Of a stretch of 64,000 bases of DNA, positions 1 through 11,800 are shown piece by piece; position 1 is the first letter of the stretch, and each line of letters opens with the position of its first letter. This DNA is from Pachypanchax playfairii (taxonomy: Eukaryota; Chordata; Actinopteri; Cyprinodontiformes; Aplocheilidae): contig SSNP01000002.1 in NCBI GenBank assembly GCA_006937955.1, positions 8,327,170-8,391,169 of the forward strand, written 5' to 3'. Position numbers and translations under genes: made by a program. The notes beneath the pieces are model-generated. The model was not told the origin of the DNA. It saw only the letters and a list, made by a program, of their open reading frames with translations, and did not search any database.

Positions 1-3000
1 ATCTTTGCAGTGATACTCTACAGTCAGGTAGCTCCTCAGCTCAGGTTCATCAACAGAGTTCATAACACTGGGGATGTTGCAGACTTGATGACCCTGACAG
101 TGAGCTGAAAAACACATAATCAAACATAAAAGTACTTCTGATAGCTCATACAACAACATGATTAATAATAACAATAAAGAAAACAACAATTTTACTGTGT
201 TGCAGTATAAAATATGACATTACTTTTAATCTGCAGCCTTTAATTCAGAGTAAGAAGTACTAGAAATTGTTGGAAATAACAAAAAATCAAGGACTTAGCA
301 GGAATATTTCCAGTGGATATTTAGAGGCTTTGGATCATGTCTGTATTCAGCTTGCATGGTTTTCTGTACCTGATGTCACATAGTAACAGCTTAAACCATT
401 CTTTAATTTTGAAGGAGTGAGTGTGTTCAAACCTTTGGTTACTCTGCTATAAGTTCTTCTCTATTGTATCTCAGACAAGTCTGAATATCTACAGTGAGTC
501 ATTAAAATTGGAGAAATTAACTGATACATGATGATGAGTTGTTATTGTTTCATCCCTGTTATCAGTGATGTTATTAAAACAGCTCTCAGTCCTGAGAATA
601 ATTTTGCCCAAAGATCAAACCTACTTCAGTGAAAAAGCTGATATTTTTTACATGAAATTCAGTTAAAATAATCTAAAAACAAGGAAAACTTTGTAATTAT
701 CCTGCAGTTCTGTCATCCAGACTATATCTATTCAGGTCTGGTGTCCAAACTTTACCCTGTAGTTTTGATGATTATATGTGTCACCAGAATGAAAGGCTGG
801 ATACACCCTCGTACGGCTACATTCAAACACATTCACTCAGCTGAAGTCACGTTCGGCTCTAGTCAATCTAAAAAGGAGGATTTTAAATTCAGAGGGAGAA
901 AAACCAAATTCAACACAATGGAAATCCCTAAATAAAACTAGAGACCTTCATACTAAGAGGCATCACATACTTATTCTAGTACATGATATTTGCTGCTGTT
1001 TTTGTTATTCTTGTTCAGGTTCCTGCAGCAAAAAGGTTCTTGGTCCAATTTCTGGATCCAACAGGTGCAAAATGGATTTTCTGTTGGTTTTCTATTAAGT
1101 TTCAGAATAAAAGCCTCCATATCTGCTCAAACTTTTATTAGTCTTGCTGTAATACATTTGATCATTTTGAGTCTGGGTGTCCACCAGCTCAAAGCTGTGT
1201 ATGAGTTTTTTTATTGGTGTTGAATTTGGTGATGAGTATATTTCACTCAACTATCAAATTCATCCTAATGCTTACTTACAAAAGACGCAGAGCCCAAAGA
1301 TACCTCACAACACGAGTAAATTCATGTGATGAATAGATAGATATCTTGTTTCTGTCATCAGTTAAAGACCTGAGTCAATATTTGAGCTGAATAGATAGAA
1401 TTTACTTAAGTATATACGAGCTATTAAGCTTCGAAGCTTTTAAGATTTTCTTTTGAAACACCCCGAAAGGCCATTATCCTTTTGAATCAAGTCCTCAGTG
1501 AGACAATGTGTTCTTTGTGATAACAAAACAAATATTACATTCAGTGATGGATTGAATTTCACATCTCCATCTATCCTGAATCTTTTAAGTGGTATGAAAT
1601 TACTATTTGTTTGATTATTTCTGTGCTCAGCTGAATAAATCAGAAGCTATAATTACTGTGCAGATAAGATCAGCTGACATGTTGTGTTCAAAGTTCATAC
1701 AGGAATTAAGATAAAATCAACAACTATTTATAAATGAACTTACTTGAACCAGTTAGATTATGTGTTACCTTTAATGGAGTCGACAACATTCACCCAGCTA
1801 CACTCATGGTGTGTGAACGTCGGTGCAGAGAACCTGGATTGACAGTAATGAATATTCCTGCGGCCGTAGAATCCACCGTATATCATTAACACTTGACCAG
1901 AGCTGCACTGCAGAGTGGTGTTGTGACCTGCACATATAATTCTCCTCCCAGATTCTGAGCAGAAAATAAAAGCAGTTCAAGGAGGTAATTCTCTCATAGA
2001 GAATCAGTTTGCTGGTTTTCTCAGATCTTGACTTCTAACACATACCAAACTGGCAGATAAAAGGTTTTTTTTGCTTGCAGTCGCTCGTAACCTCCCACTG
2101 GAAGTTTGAGTTTCTCAGTATGTGTCCACAAGCTGCACCTGGCTGAGGGCTTCTCACCCACTTTGAAAAGGTGATGGTCGAACCATCCAGCCAGGAGAGA
2201 GGAGCTGAAAAATAGGAATAATCTCTTCAGATTTTAATGTAGTAATAATATATTTTCAGTGGCAACTGAAGTTGTGTTTAGAAATCTTGATATTTCAGCA
2301 CAACTTTGACTTAAAGATATTTGGTGATAGCAGTTTGTTTGACACTGATGTTGGGTGTGTTTTCTCAGCAAATTGACTTTGTTTTTTATTTCCTGTCTTA
2401 CTCTAATGTTTTATGTGTGACTGCAAATAAATCTTTTGTTCAAATCAAAGATATAGATTGCTGTTAACTAGTGGTAGCAAATAAAAATACAAATTCTGCT
2501 ACTTCGGTGGTTAAAGAGTAAAGAGCTTCATACAGTAATAACAACAATACGCTGATAAATGAATGCCTGTAAATACTTTAATATTGTTGCCCTCTGAAAG
2601 GAATTTACATGAGAAATACCTCTTTTAGAGGGAATTTTATGAAAGAAAATTTCTTTTTTTAAAGCTGCTAATCAGCTATGAGTGTGAACCACTAGGTTTA
2701 ATGGGCGCTTAGAGATAAACACTAATTGCTGCATTTTCACATAATCGAATTAAAAAAGACAGGAATTAAAATTGTGAATAATTTGTGAGAAGAAAGCATT
2801 CATATTTGGAAATAAATGGAAAGCTGTATAAAGACGTAGCTATGAAGTGTTTTTGTTTGCAATTTTTCACAGACGAAACTGTGTGAAACTGAGTTTCACA
2901 CCCCGGAGTTAAAACTGTGGCTTTGTCTTTATTCCTTAAATTGTCTGGACTGAATTCAGTCACAAATCAAACAGTTCAGTCAGAGGCCAGATGGTTCTGT

Positions 3001-3935
3001 TAGATTTTCCAAAAGAGGTGTGAGACAGCAGTCTAAGTTTATCATGAAATGTTTTCTGAATGCCACCAAACCAAAGGAATCAAACTACTTTATGTGTTGT
3101 AACACAAGTCATTTCATATTCACTATAATGATTTTGTTTTTTGTTGTTCAGACCTCTAATCCCTGAGGGGATGATCACATGTTGGTTAATGGATAGTCAT
3201 AAAGCTCCGAGTACCAAAAGCTTCACACTTTGGTGGAAAAGTCATTCATAACATACATAAAAAAACATCTGAAGAGTTTAAAAAAATAATTAATAACACC
3301 CATTTATTATATCATCTCTATTGTTTTAAGAGTTTAGAATCTATCAGTCATCAACATTAACCTTGAAATGAATGAACATCTATTGTCTGTAATGATTTCA
3401 GGAAATTCAGAGGATAATCTCAGTGAATTGTAATTGCCTAAAAATGTTGACCTCAGTCATTTTATCAAAATATGAACACATGTTTTGGATTAGGAGAACA
3501 CTTAACGCACTTATTACAGACAAAATGTCAAAAATACATGTTTCAAGTGGATTTTATAATGATTAAAGGTAAAAATATTGTGTTTGCTTTCTGTTTTTCT
3601 GTACTCTTACCATCAGTGTTCAAATACTGCTGAGTCGGAGAGCAAGATGGTCCCAGTCCGATCCACATGTCGTTATCAGAGTCCATGTATCTCTCAAGGA
3701 AGAACTGTGTTTCTTTGTCTGGAATAAATGCAAGATGTCCTCCTCTGTCTTCACACCAATCTTCAGCACTATGAAGAGAGAGCTGCTGACCTACAAGCTC
3801 AAAGCAAGAACCTCGAAAAGCCCACTGATCCTCTCGACAGGAAGCTGTAACCTCCTTGTCATTTTCAGCAGAAGCCTGACAGCTGAGTGTCAACAAGATC
3901 AGCATGTGGAGAACTGCCCTGCACATCTTTTTCAT
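1..3935 (-). CDS. pkd1l2: Polycystin-1-like 2 type lectin gene, 5' end (partial)
   Basis: Four coding exons are read on the minus strand: 3611-3935, 2046-2204, 1769-1954 and 1-104 (cut by the window edge). All visible junctions are GT-AG and all three introns are phase 1. The start is the ATG at 3935, because the open frame further upstream has no earlier ATG. Residues 1-23 are a signal peptide (hydrophobic HMLILLTLSC). Residues about 33-161 are a C-type lectin domain with paired cysteines and the WIGLG core, ending FICQF. Residues about 165-258 are a SUEL-type galactose-binding lectin domain with CAGHNTTLQC and YGRR. A C-type lectin followed by SUEL is the known N-terminus of PKD1L2, a large receptor that continues with REJ/GPS, PLAT and channel-like membrane segments; those would lie left of the window. 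EPN/QPD and WND calcium-site motifs are not recognisable (SPQPGAAC, FQWEVTSDC), so calcium-dependent sugar binding is doubtful. It could instead be a shorter secreted lectin paralogue; the exact paralogue is unknown. Confidence 0.75.
105..1768 (-). other. Intron of the pkd1l2-like gene
   Basis: This intron separates the two SUEL exons. It is AT-rich single-copy-looking sequence. I see no exon, RNA gene or recognisable mobile element in it. Confidence 0.6.
2205..3610 (-). other. Intron of the pkd1l2-like gene, splitting the C-type lectin domain
   Basis: This intron interrupts the C-type lectin domain after the WIGLG half (exon 1 ends after ..LNTD, phase 1). It contains AT-rich sequence with no exon or repeat that I can identify. 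Confidence 0.6.
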
Positions 3936-6900
3936 TCTCACTTTAAAACAACAGAAGCTGCTGACCGGCTCTTCTTTTCCAAACTTTTTGGACTCTTCAG
4001 AGCATCATTTATGTTCTCCTGCACTGACCCTCTGCCCTCAAATGTGTGAGACGTGAGTATCTCTGCTACTCTGTTTCCTGGTTTCTGTTTGTTTACCAAA
4101 CATCTAGTCGCTCACAAACCAATGATTGCTTTGCCTTTATGCACACGGGAACAAAAGGAACAACAGGAGAGCCATTTCAGCCAGAACGACGGCAGTACGT
4201 GGCTGAGGTCAATATTTAATGGTTTCTTTTAAAATGACGTGCAGGATTTCAAAATGGAAATTTACAGTTTTCTCTTGAGAGTGTCAGGATGACACATTCA
4301 CAAATTTATAATTAAAATAATCCTAGTTTGCGTTTCTATTACTCTAAATGTGTCCACAATACATAAACAGATTTCAAATACAATTAATGCAAAGTTTTCT
4401 CCTCAGTTCAATAAAATTAAAAAGATAGCACAAAAGTAATGAAACAAGAGGGTTTTAAAGTGTCCCAGAGTGTGAGCCAATCACAAATAATTGTTATTCA
4501 GCCTCACAGTTCATGTGTAATGAATCAAGTTTTATCAAATTCAGACTCGTTGCTTTTCTATTGAGTCCAATCCCTCTGCAGAATGCATAATAGGTGTTTG
4601 TTTACCTGAGATGTGGTACAGAGTCACAGTAAAGACTGGCAACATCTTGTGTTCACTCAGATTTAAAGGAGACTTTCACAAAACATCCTTCAGTTATCAA
4701 GAGTAAAATTAAAAACTGGACTTGATTGAGCCTCATAAACGTGTTTCAGTGACAACAGGTCCGACTGATAAAGAGCATGAAGTTAAATGTGTCCATGACC
4801 GCAGTGATACAGATGTGAAAACATCTGCTGCTTTCACTGGGACCTCGTCAATCTGTCACGATAATCGTGGTTAAATTACAAAATGTAATTGAATCTGTAG
4901 ACCCGGAACAATAATTCAATGTTAGATAATAATCGACCTGTTCAGAATGAACCCCCCCCCCCACACTCTCTCAGTGACAGCTGGAGATAAGAACCAGCCT
5001 CACATGACACTACATACTAAGTGGATATAGGAAAGGGTGGATGGATGTAAGATAAAAAGCAAGAGGACTGGATGAAGTATAGATGGATTGTTTCGGTAAA
5101 TGTACAATAAGACACGGGTCCTGACTGAATACTGAAAACACTCCAAAATTAATTAAACCACATCTGGCTGATAGCTTGACCTGGATGTGGATAACTGCTC
5201 AGAATAAATCTCCATGGTAACGTACGTGTCATGGTTTTGGTGAAACCAAATTGGAAATAGGATTAGTTAGAATAAACATTAAACATTGGCTGACATCCAG
5301 ATGTTTGTCCAAAAACACACAAGGTGATTTTTAAAATTTAAAACTTGTCTTTCAACTTATTAAACACAACATGTGGGCATTCTTATAAACATCATCTTTC
5401 TGAATGAAACTGATAAAAAGGAAAGAAAAAAAAAATTAGTTGAATCTTTCATAGCTGGAGCACAACACTAGCCGACGTCTACTTCAAAAAGTAGAACAAG
5501 AACAAAACAGAAAGAACCTGTAAGATGTAAATACTTTTCACAGCACTAACAATCATGAGCTACTTTCATAGATTCTTCTGAAATGTAACTAAAAAACTTT
5601 GTACCCATTAAACTACTTAGTAAGGTAAACTCTGATGGACTGAAGTTCATTTTACTGCAAACTGAACTGATCTGTTTTTATCCCGAACATCAGCAGCAGT
5701 CACTGACACCTGCAGCCATCGGGTTTTATAACAGGCTTTTCATTTATTTTTGGAAAAAAACAGTAGGGTGTGTTTGTTATCACAGTCCAGAAAAGCGTGC
5801 TGTTCTGCCTCAGTGACTGTCTTTGTTACTGCTGACCTACAGTAAGACTGAAAGTTCTCAGAACATTTCAGTCTGTGTTGTCTGAATCCATTATGATCGG
5901 CTGAATCATCATGAAAATGTTCTAAGTTATAAAAACTGTTGTTTTTGTGTAAAACACCACAAACTGTGAGACTTTGAGGAATTTGTTTTCCAGAAGCTGC
6001 CTGGTTTATAATAAATGTAATAGTTTCCTTCTTTCCTGTTTTAGTTTTGTATCTGAAATATTATTTTCTGTTCACAATTTGTTACAGTCATAAAAAAAAA
6101 GGAATTTTCTAAAAATAAATTCTTCTTCCTATTTTGACAGTAAAAGCAAGTTGCTGCATCTCGTTACAGGGAATTCAGAGTCAAACTTGAAAGCATTTCA
6201 TGATCTGACTGGATCTTTTTTCAGCAGAACTGTTTCATCTCTGTCAGCAGCACTTCCTGTATCGTTGAAAAGGAACTGTGATGAATAAAGTTAATAGTTA
6301 AAGATTTTCAAATACAGTGATCAGTCACAGTTCTCTAGAATAAAAGGATGAAAAAGAAGAAACTGAAGTGAACGCTAATAAAATCATTAGACAACTTCCC
6401 TCATATTATAGTTTGTTCATGGTTTTGCTGAAAGGGGCGGAGACTGTCCCAGGTAACTTTGAGCAAAATATGAAGTATTACACCTGTGGTGGTGAATGCT
6501 GAATGAAGCCAAAGGTGCGGGCAAACAGGCAGCAGCAGACAGATGGGTGAAATCAACACATTTAATAAATGAATGCAAAAATCTGAATAGGAACAGGTCA
6601 AGTTTAGACTGTCACGACACGAGCATCTTGCACTGAGCAGAGACACGAAACCCTTAAAGTGTAGCCTCTCAGGTATGCGGGTCATGGTAAGTCTAAAATG
6701 TATCTTAACATTTTTATGATTTTTTTTTTTCTATTTTGATTTTAAAGATCTTTGAGTTTTTATTTAAAAAGTGTCTTCAATTCTGGTTGGAAGTTGGAGT
6801 TGGAATATTATGATTAATTCAGGTTTCCAATCACAGAACAAGGTAATCACACATTCTAATAAAAACTGAAAACAAAATAAAATAAAAATAAATAAAATAA

Positions 6901-7780
6901 ACAACCAAAGGAAACAAAACACATCATAAAATCCCAGAACTAAAACAAAACAAGTAACATAATCACCAATTATCTCTGACAGACATGTGTATTAGTGAAT
7001 TAATCCATGCATGAATCATGGAAACATGATTTCATCAGGGTGTGTGAGTGAGAGAGCATAAACTGCTTCCTGCTTTTTGGAAAGTCTGACACCTTTCGTG
7101 TAATTGTGCATTAAAACATTAAAACTGCTTTAAAAACAATGAAAAATGTTATGAAAGCTTCCTAAATGCTTAAAAAACAGGTTATAATTAGACTAGACAT
7201 CACCGTCATATGTTGGTAAACTGGTTCTGTGAGATAACTTGAAAAGTCAGAATGTTCGGTCTTGTTAAGAACATTACACCTGAGAAACGCTGCTAGAATA
7301 TGTTCGTCTTTCAGTGAAACTGGAATAGAAAAAGTTTAGAGAATCAGTCATGTTGGGATATTTCTAATTCATCAGAAGTTCTGATTGAAATCCTAAGGGT
7401 AAGTGTTTTCATTTCTTATTAAATATGCTAAAAGGCATTTTAGTATAAGCCTGTTGGATTTTAAAGAGTAAAGAATGTTTAACACTGAATACATGTCTTA
7501 ATTTATAATTAGCATTTTTGTCCTTTTGAAAATAAAAATTTAAACTGTCAATTATTTTTTTTACATTCTGTCATGTCAACCTGTCTTAAAGATACTTTAA
7601 TGTTTAATTTAAATAAATAACAAAAGTTATGCAACTTTCTGTAAATTGTCAAAATAAGTTAAAATACTTAGCTATATAAAGATTTTTTTAATAAAAATGT
7701 GAGCAGTGTCTGAAAGTAAAGCTAAAATAACTCAGATATATTTGAACGAACCTCCTGTTTTTACACCATGATTTACTCAG
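3936..7780. other. Intergenic region between pkd1l2-like and mgat5-like genes
   Basis: The two flanking genes diverge from this stretch. No spliced coding structure is visible; short open frames at 3.7-4.05 kb and 6.4-6.7 kb lack protein-like composition. It includes a short poly-C run near 4951-4961 and an A-rich low-complexity stretch near 6860-6955. The promoter of the lectin gene should lie just right of 3935, but no clear TATA box or CpG cluster was seen there. Confidence 0.5.
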
Positions 7781-7784
7781 GAAC

Positions 7785-8360
7785 TGAATCCACGCCATTC
7801 TCGGTGGTGAGTGAAGCGCCGCCGAGTGGGCGGAGCTTACAGTCCAGGTGAATTAGCAGGAAGCTCCGCTCATTCCGAGCAGCCGGACCGGCTTGTACGC
7901 CCACTCTAACCACATGTCTGACATAAACACAACAGGGTTGAGATGCAAATATTGCAATGTTTTCTCAGCTTACTGAAGTCAGTGAATCACATGAACAATT
8001 TAAATTCCTCATGATTAATGCTTTCCAGGTAAGTTCCAGAACTTTATAGGACATTACGCACATTTATATTTATCAGGTAACGCCCCTTTTTATACGTGCT
8101 CAGCCTTCGTCATACACCGGCTGATTGGTGAGGAACGGACCTCCAGACTTTATCACAAAAACTCCAAAACAAATCGTGACGAGACTTTCAGCTCAGGCAT
8201 GCACAAACATGTTTACCCCTCTAGTTCTTTCAGAGCGCGTGTCCGTGTTCTCCTAAATCCGATTATTAAGTGATTTGATGCGGAAAGATGCGGTTAAAGC
8301 AGGTCGGGACAGGAAGCAGCAGCTGCAGGAGCATCTCTCTGGCAACAGGTTCATAACTTT
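7785..8360 (+). promoter_or_regulatory. Candidate promoter / 5' noncoding exon region of mgat5-like gene
   Basis: This stretch is visibly richer in CpG and GC than its surroundings (CGCCGCCGAGTGGGCGGAG around 7816-7836, then CCGGACCGG and further CpGs near 8230-8320). It lies about 0.6-1.1 kb upstream of the start codon at 8900. A consensus splice donor CAG|GTAAGT sits at 8028/8029. A polypyrimidine tract and acceptor ATGCAG sit just before the start codon (exon would begin at 8888). Together these suggest a noncoding first exon here, spliced to the ATG-bearing exon. This is inference from composition and splice signals; no transcript evidence is available. Confidence 0.35.
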
Positions 8361-8899
8361 CAACCCATGAACTGCGCGTTAAATTTGTACTTTTACTGAA
8401 GACCTTTCATATGAAATCTGTTACTTTCTGGACAACTCGAACTCTTTAAAACAACATCAAAAAGTGACATTATTTTGTGGCATTATTCACCTTAATCAGC
8501 AGGGCTAAATATGTTGCAGCTGTCAAGTTTAAATTGGCACTAATGAACCAGATTTATTTAATCACGTACACATTTTCAGTACAAAATAATAGAGACCTGA
8601 ACAGTAAATTGTTATAATCTTTGAGTTAAGAATAAATTATCTTTTGCTTGGTGTAAAAACCCTGGGAATTGTATATGAATGGCAGGATTTTCATTTCCTC
8701 AATGTTTTTAAAATATAACAAAGCTGTTATCATTTCAGTTGTGACATTTATTAAAAAATTCTCACCCAGTCATTAATTTCACACACTCAATTTCACAGAC
8801 TCAACACTGATTGCTGCCTTCTTGTGTGTCATCAAAAGATTGTATTTAATTTCTTATTCTTTTTTTTAAAAACAATCTAACATGCAGTCGCTGTGAATC

Positions 8900-11800
8900 A
8901 TGAGGAAGCCGAAACAAACCTTGAAGAGGATTGTGTTTGTGCTGGTGGGCATCAGTGTCTTGTGGTGTCTGAGTATGCCATTTTTCATTCTGGTATGTAT
9001 CATCATTCATTTACTATGTAAATATATCATTAGATTTCATTGTTCTTGTTATTAATGATGCAGACAGGCAAAGTGGATCAAAGAGGTCGTATTATTTAGG
9101 TTATTAGTTTTATGCGTGCAAAATATTACATGAATAAAACAACATCAAATGCTACTTACACAGAAATATAACCTCATTATTTATATGATACCACCAATAT
9201 ATTCAATTTAAAATGTGCTTAAAGATGGTTTAATCAAATAAATATTTGAACTCATGACAGATAAACACACATTTTTATTAAAACTGTTACCTGAAACCTT
9301 GTCTGAGCCTCAATCTGATGCATTTCATGCACGCTCACCTTAATGCACTGGATTGAGAAGAACCACTTGCTGCTGCTCATTATCTTTTCTACAAAACAGA
9401 TAAGAAATTGTTTTTTGATTCCTGTTAATTTAAGGAAGTTGCCAAGTATTTTTTAGCCAGAAAAGTGTTTAATTAATTAAGTAGGACTTAAAACTTTTAC
9501 TCATTACACATTCCATAGGTTTATAAATCAAGAGGTTTAAAGAGATTTAAATGCAGATTTGTATCAAAATAACTTTATTTTTAAGGTTCCCTTAACAAAA
9601 TGTGTGAAATTTTCTGTTTTTATTTTAGAGTAAAGTTGATGAGGATGGTATCACTGCGTCTACAAACAACAGACTCATGCAGAAAAGGAAATTGTGGATG
9701 GAAACAAGCAAGACACAAGGTGAGAAAAGAGCATGGAGATAATGAGAAGGGTTAGGCATGAAGGAAAAAAAAAAGATCAGGGTTTGGATGGTGACAACAC
9801 AAGATTTTCTTCTTGTGTAAGAAAATAATCAAAGAAAATAAGATACTTTTTCAGCCAGCAATCAAAGAGCAGAGCTGGAGTGTTGCATGATTTTTAAGCA
9901 CTCGTTGCTCACTTGAATTACTTCTATTTGAAGCTGCAACAATTCACCAGTGGAGGTCAAATGAAAAGAGACTGATTAAGCATATTTCAGTTCATACTGT
10001 GCCTGGAAACAATTTGCATTAAGGGCATCTCATTCAGTAGTGGGGTCAATTTAAAAGAAGCAACTCAATTGGGAGCTTTTTAGGAGAAGAAATTAAAAAA
10101 AAACTTGAACGATTTAACACCTAATTGTTGAAAAAGAAAGTGGTCAAATAAGGCCATGCTGATGTTCTACTTTTTGTAAATAGTTTCATCAATCTTATAA
10201 AACGGTCTGTGACATATAATTAATACATGTTTCTTTCCTCTGATTTATTTTTTTCTTTCTACTTTTCTGTTTTAGGGGCTGTGAAGATGTTTGTCAAGTT
10301 TGTGGATGATCTGCTGAACGTCATTGAATCCTCTGATAATTGTAAGAAAGCTGTTCTTTGATAAAATGTATTTTAAAAACTAACAAGACCCACTAATAAG
10401 ATGCTGATATTAAACATTTTCAGGTGTCAAAGTTGCAGAATTGCAATAGGTCTGTATCTATAAATAGCAAAAAGTGGTAGTCATGCGTAAGGCTAGTATA
10501 CTGGTAAAGAGACTATCTTCTTTAATAGCGAGAGAGAAGTGGAGTCTTTCCTTGTTTGCTGTTGTTTGAGATAAAAAGAATAAAACATAATCTGTGTCAC
10601 CTGGAAATAGTTACATATGAGGAGTTTCGTTCAGAATTTTCGTGAAATACATATTATTGAGATTCATGCAGTTTTTATGTAAATAAAATTCTAAAAATGC
10701 ATAAATCTTTATCCTTTCACCCTAATTCTTATCACATAATGTGGTTTTGTTTGGAGTTGTGTGAATGAATTGTGACACTTTATGTACATGTTTAGACATT
10801 TCAATTATTTTATTACAATTTACTGATTTTTTATTTGTTTTTATATGTATAAAATCACCAAATAAAACATTTAAAAGTCACATAATTGAGTAATATCCAT
10901 CTATTAGTCAGAGTCCCGACAGCATGTCCAAAGCAGAAGAATAACTCATCCTCTTTACTTCTCAGTTTCTTCTTCAGCATATTCCAGAGACTACGAAAAG
11001 GAAATGCAGGCACTCGAGGTGAAAATGGAGGCAGAGAAAGCAAAAGGTCAAATGAGAGATGAGATGATAAAAGAGCTGCGTTCTGATAAACTCCAGCTAC
11101 AGCAGCAAGTGACTCACCTGGAGGAGCTCCTCAAGCTACAAATTGAGAAGGAGGAAAAGAAAGAAGCAGTGACACCTGGTAAGATCAAATTTAACCCTTT
11201 CAATGCCCAAATATCACACGGGCTGAATTCTTTGACAAACTTCCACTTATTTCAAATTCGGAGTTCATCCATGACACATCAGGATTTATAAAGAAATAAA
11301 ATAAAAAAAACTGCTTTGTTCATGGATCTGTGTTGAAAAGTAGAGGAAACAGGAGCAAGAGGGTAAAAATTCAATCAATTTTTTTTAGATGATTTGCAGA
11401 GGAGAAACTGTGAATGTAGTTTTTAATTAAATGCTAAAAACACTGAATAAAATCATTTTGTGTGTGTTATCTCAGACTGCTTTGAATTTCAACAAAGGTA
11501 GGGTGGATGTCAGGATATTACCCTTCCACTCTGTTGGCATACTTGTTTAATCATAGTTTGGCATTTTTAATAGTTACTGGCTGCCCAGCAAGAAAAGAAA
11601 AAAGAATATATACATATATTTATTTAATTTAAATATAAGGTATTGTCTTTGTTTAACAGTCTGTTTAAGACATGAAACCTATTTTCTTGATTATTTTGGA
11701 CTAAAATACATTTATTAGTTTCTTTTATGTTTTTTAAACACATGAAACTATGATGTTAAACCCCTGAGTTAGACACACGGACACAACAATTTAAAGTCTT

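Noticed and set aside
3735..4049. 104-codon plus-strand frame
   Set aside because: It is antisense to the first coding exon of the pkd1l2-like gene and has no independent support.
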